DNA of 6,131 bases from assembly GCA_003554005.1 (NCBI GenBank), contig PWEU01000336.1, forward strand, positions 1 through 6,131, read 5' to 3'. Origin of the DNA: Nitriliruptoraceae bacterium. Its GTDB lineage: Bacteria > Actinomycetota > Nitriliruptoria > Nitriliruptorales > Nitriliruptoraceae. The position numbers were made by a program, and so were the translations under genes. Position 1 is the first letter of the stretch, and every line of letters starts with the position of its first letter. The notes under the pieces are model-generated. The model saw nothing but the letters and a program-made list of their open reading frames with translations. It did no database searches and had not been told where the DNA came from. Positions 5,439-6,131 of this stretch are shown here, piece after piece.

Positions 5439-5444
5439 GGAGGT
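5439..5444 (+). promoter_or_regulatory. Ribosome binding site of the DUF4397 gene
   Basis: GGAGGT with a 7-nt spacer to the ATG at 5452 is a near-perfect Shine-Dalgarno sequence, the strongest in the window. It suggests efficient translation, as expected for an abundant exported protein. Confidence 0.75.
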
Positions 5445-5451
5445 ATCACCC

Positions 5452-6131
5452 ATGAAGAAGAAGCTCTCTGTCGCTCTGGCGGCAGCCGCACTGGCTGTCG
5501 TACCGGCGACCGCTGCTCTTGCTGACGGTCACGTCAACGCCCAGGTCACGATCGTCCATGGGGTCCCCGGCGCCGACGGCGTCGACATCACCGCCGACGG
5601 CGACGCGCTCCTCGAGGGCGTCAACTTCACCGACGTCGCGACCACGGACGTGCCGGCCGGCACCTACTCCATCGCCGTGGAGGCTGACGGCGAAGCTGCC
5701 ATCGGGCCGGTGGACCTGACCTTCAGCGAGGGTGGGATCTACGCCGTCGTCGCCCACCTGACCGAGGACGGCGACCTCACGGCGACGCAGTTCGACGTCA
5801 ACGACGCCGAAGGCATCTCCGCCTTCCACACCGCCGCCTTCCCTGCCGTGGCGATCGTGGCCGGTGGCGAGATCCAGGCTGATGACCTCACCAACGGCAA
5901 CGCCGCGCAGATCGACGCGCCTGCTGGCACCGAGCTGCCCGACGTCGGTGTCGCAGCCGCCGGGACCACCGAACTCGCCCTCGAGGCTGGCGACGTGACC
6001 ATCCCCGCCGACCAGCGCATCCTCGCCTTCGCCGTCGGCTCGCCCGACGACGAGACCATCCAGCTGGTGGTCGAGGTCGTGGACATCACCGTCGAGGAAG
6101 AGGTCGACGAGACCGAGGAGAACGGTGAGGA
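5452..6131 (+). CDS. Secreted DUF4397 protein, C-terminus beyond the window
   Basis: At least 226 residues with no stop before the right edge. Residues 1-24 (MKKKLSVALAAAALAVVPAT, then AALA) are a clear Sec signal peptide with cleavage expected after ALA-24. A first DUF4397 domain spans about 31-115: QVTIVHGVPGADGVDITADG (31-50), the VPAGTY turn (67-72) and IYAVVAHLTEDG (96-107). A second, more diverged copy spans about 121-211: FHTAAFPAVAIVAGGE (125-140), the DAPAGTELPDVGVA stretch (155-168) and ILAFAVGS (190-197). DUF4397 domains are beta-rich and found in exported actinobacterial proteins; their function is unknown. The visible mature part has 42 Asp/Glu, one Arg (R189) and no Lys. It ends in an acidic tract (211-226) that may lead to a wall or membrane anchor outside the window. 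The ATG is fixed by GGAGGT at 5439-5444. It is divergent from the DUF4446-pheA run. Confidence 0.9.
   Translation, partial: MKKKLSVALAAAALAVVPATAALADGHVNAQVTIVHGVPGADGVDITADGDALLEGVNFTDVATTDVPAGTYSIAVEADGEAAIGPVDLTFSEGGIYAVVAHLTEDGDLTATQFDVNDAEGISAFHTAAFPAVAIVAGGEIQADDLTNGNAAQIDAPAGTELPDVGVAAAGTTELALEAGDVTIPADQRILAFAVGSPDDETIQLVVEVVDITVEEEVDETEENGE

Larger units (their letters stand above)
5045..5451. other. Divergent 407-bp control region
   Basis: This gap separates the - strand DUF4446-pheA run from the + strand DUF4397 gene. The left half (5045-5256) holds two strong hairpins and a possible 50-residue - strand ORF. The middle (5274-5299) holds an operator-like palindrome beside a - strand -10 element. 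The right half (5300-5451) is less GC-rich (for example around 5311-5365) and should hold the + promoter. The best I can find there is CGAACA (5402-5407) with TCCTAT (5425-5430) at 17 bp, each matching consensus at only three of six positions. No RNA gene or known riboswitch was recognised. Confidence 0.6.

Overview
The window is about 6.1 kb of very GC-rich DNA with strongly GC-biased third codon positions, frequent GTG starts and tightly packed genes. This fits a high-GC actinobacterium. The tandem-DUF4397 exported protein, the DUF4446 protein and the LACTB2-like hydrolase are compatible with a deep-branching group such as the Nitriliruptoria, but that placement is inference, not proof. No tRNA, rRNA, CRISPR array, insertion sequence or other mobile element was recognised.

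Layout. Positions 1-207 are a leader/intergenic stretch with two neighbouring short dyads and a possible ECF-type promoter. A 136-residue conserved actinobacterial protein of unknown function follows on + (208-618). It converges, with only 33 bp between stop codons, on a run of - strand genes. Read in transcription order from the right, these are: a possible 50-residue basic ORF (5244-5092, uncertain); a membrane-anchored DUF4446 protein (5044-4511); prephenate dehydratase pheA (4514-3552, overlapping the previous stop by 4 bp); an MBL-fold hydrolase of the LACTB2 type (3547-2660, 4 bp after the pheA stop); and a dynamin-family large GTPase (2541-652, after a 118-bp gap with hairpins). A 407-bp divergent control region (5045-5451) separates this run from a + strand gene for a secreted, extremely acidic DUF4397 protein that runs off the right edge.

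How the genes work together. The DUF4446-pheA-MBL trio looks translationally coupled. Only pheA has a clear metabolic role, the conversion of prephenate to phenylpyruvate for phenylalanine synthesis. The dynamin-like protein probably remodels or protects the cell membrane and may have its own promoter or be co-transcribed. No defence island or novel multi-gene system is evident. The items most worth a second look are the divergent control region (operator-like palindrome, two hairpins, possible small basic ORF), the dynamin with a degenerate G4 motif, and the almost base-free exported protein (42 acidic residues against 1 Arg in the visible mature part).
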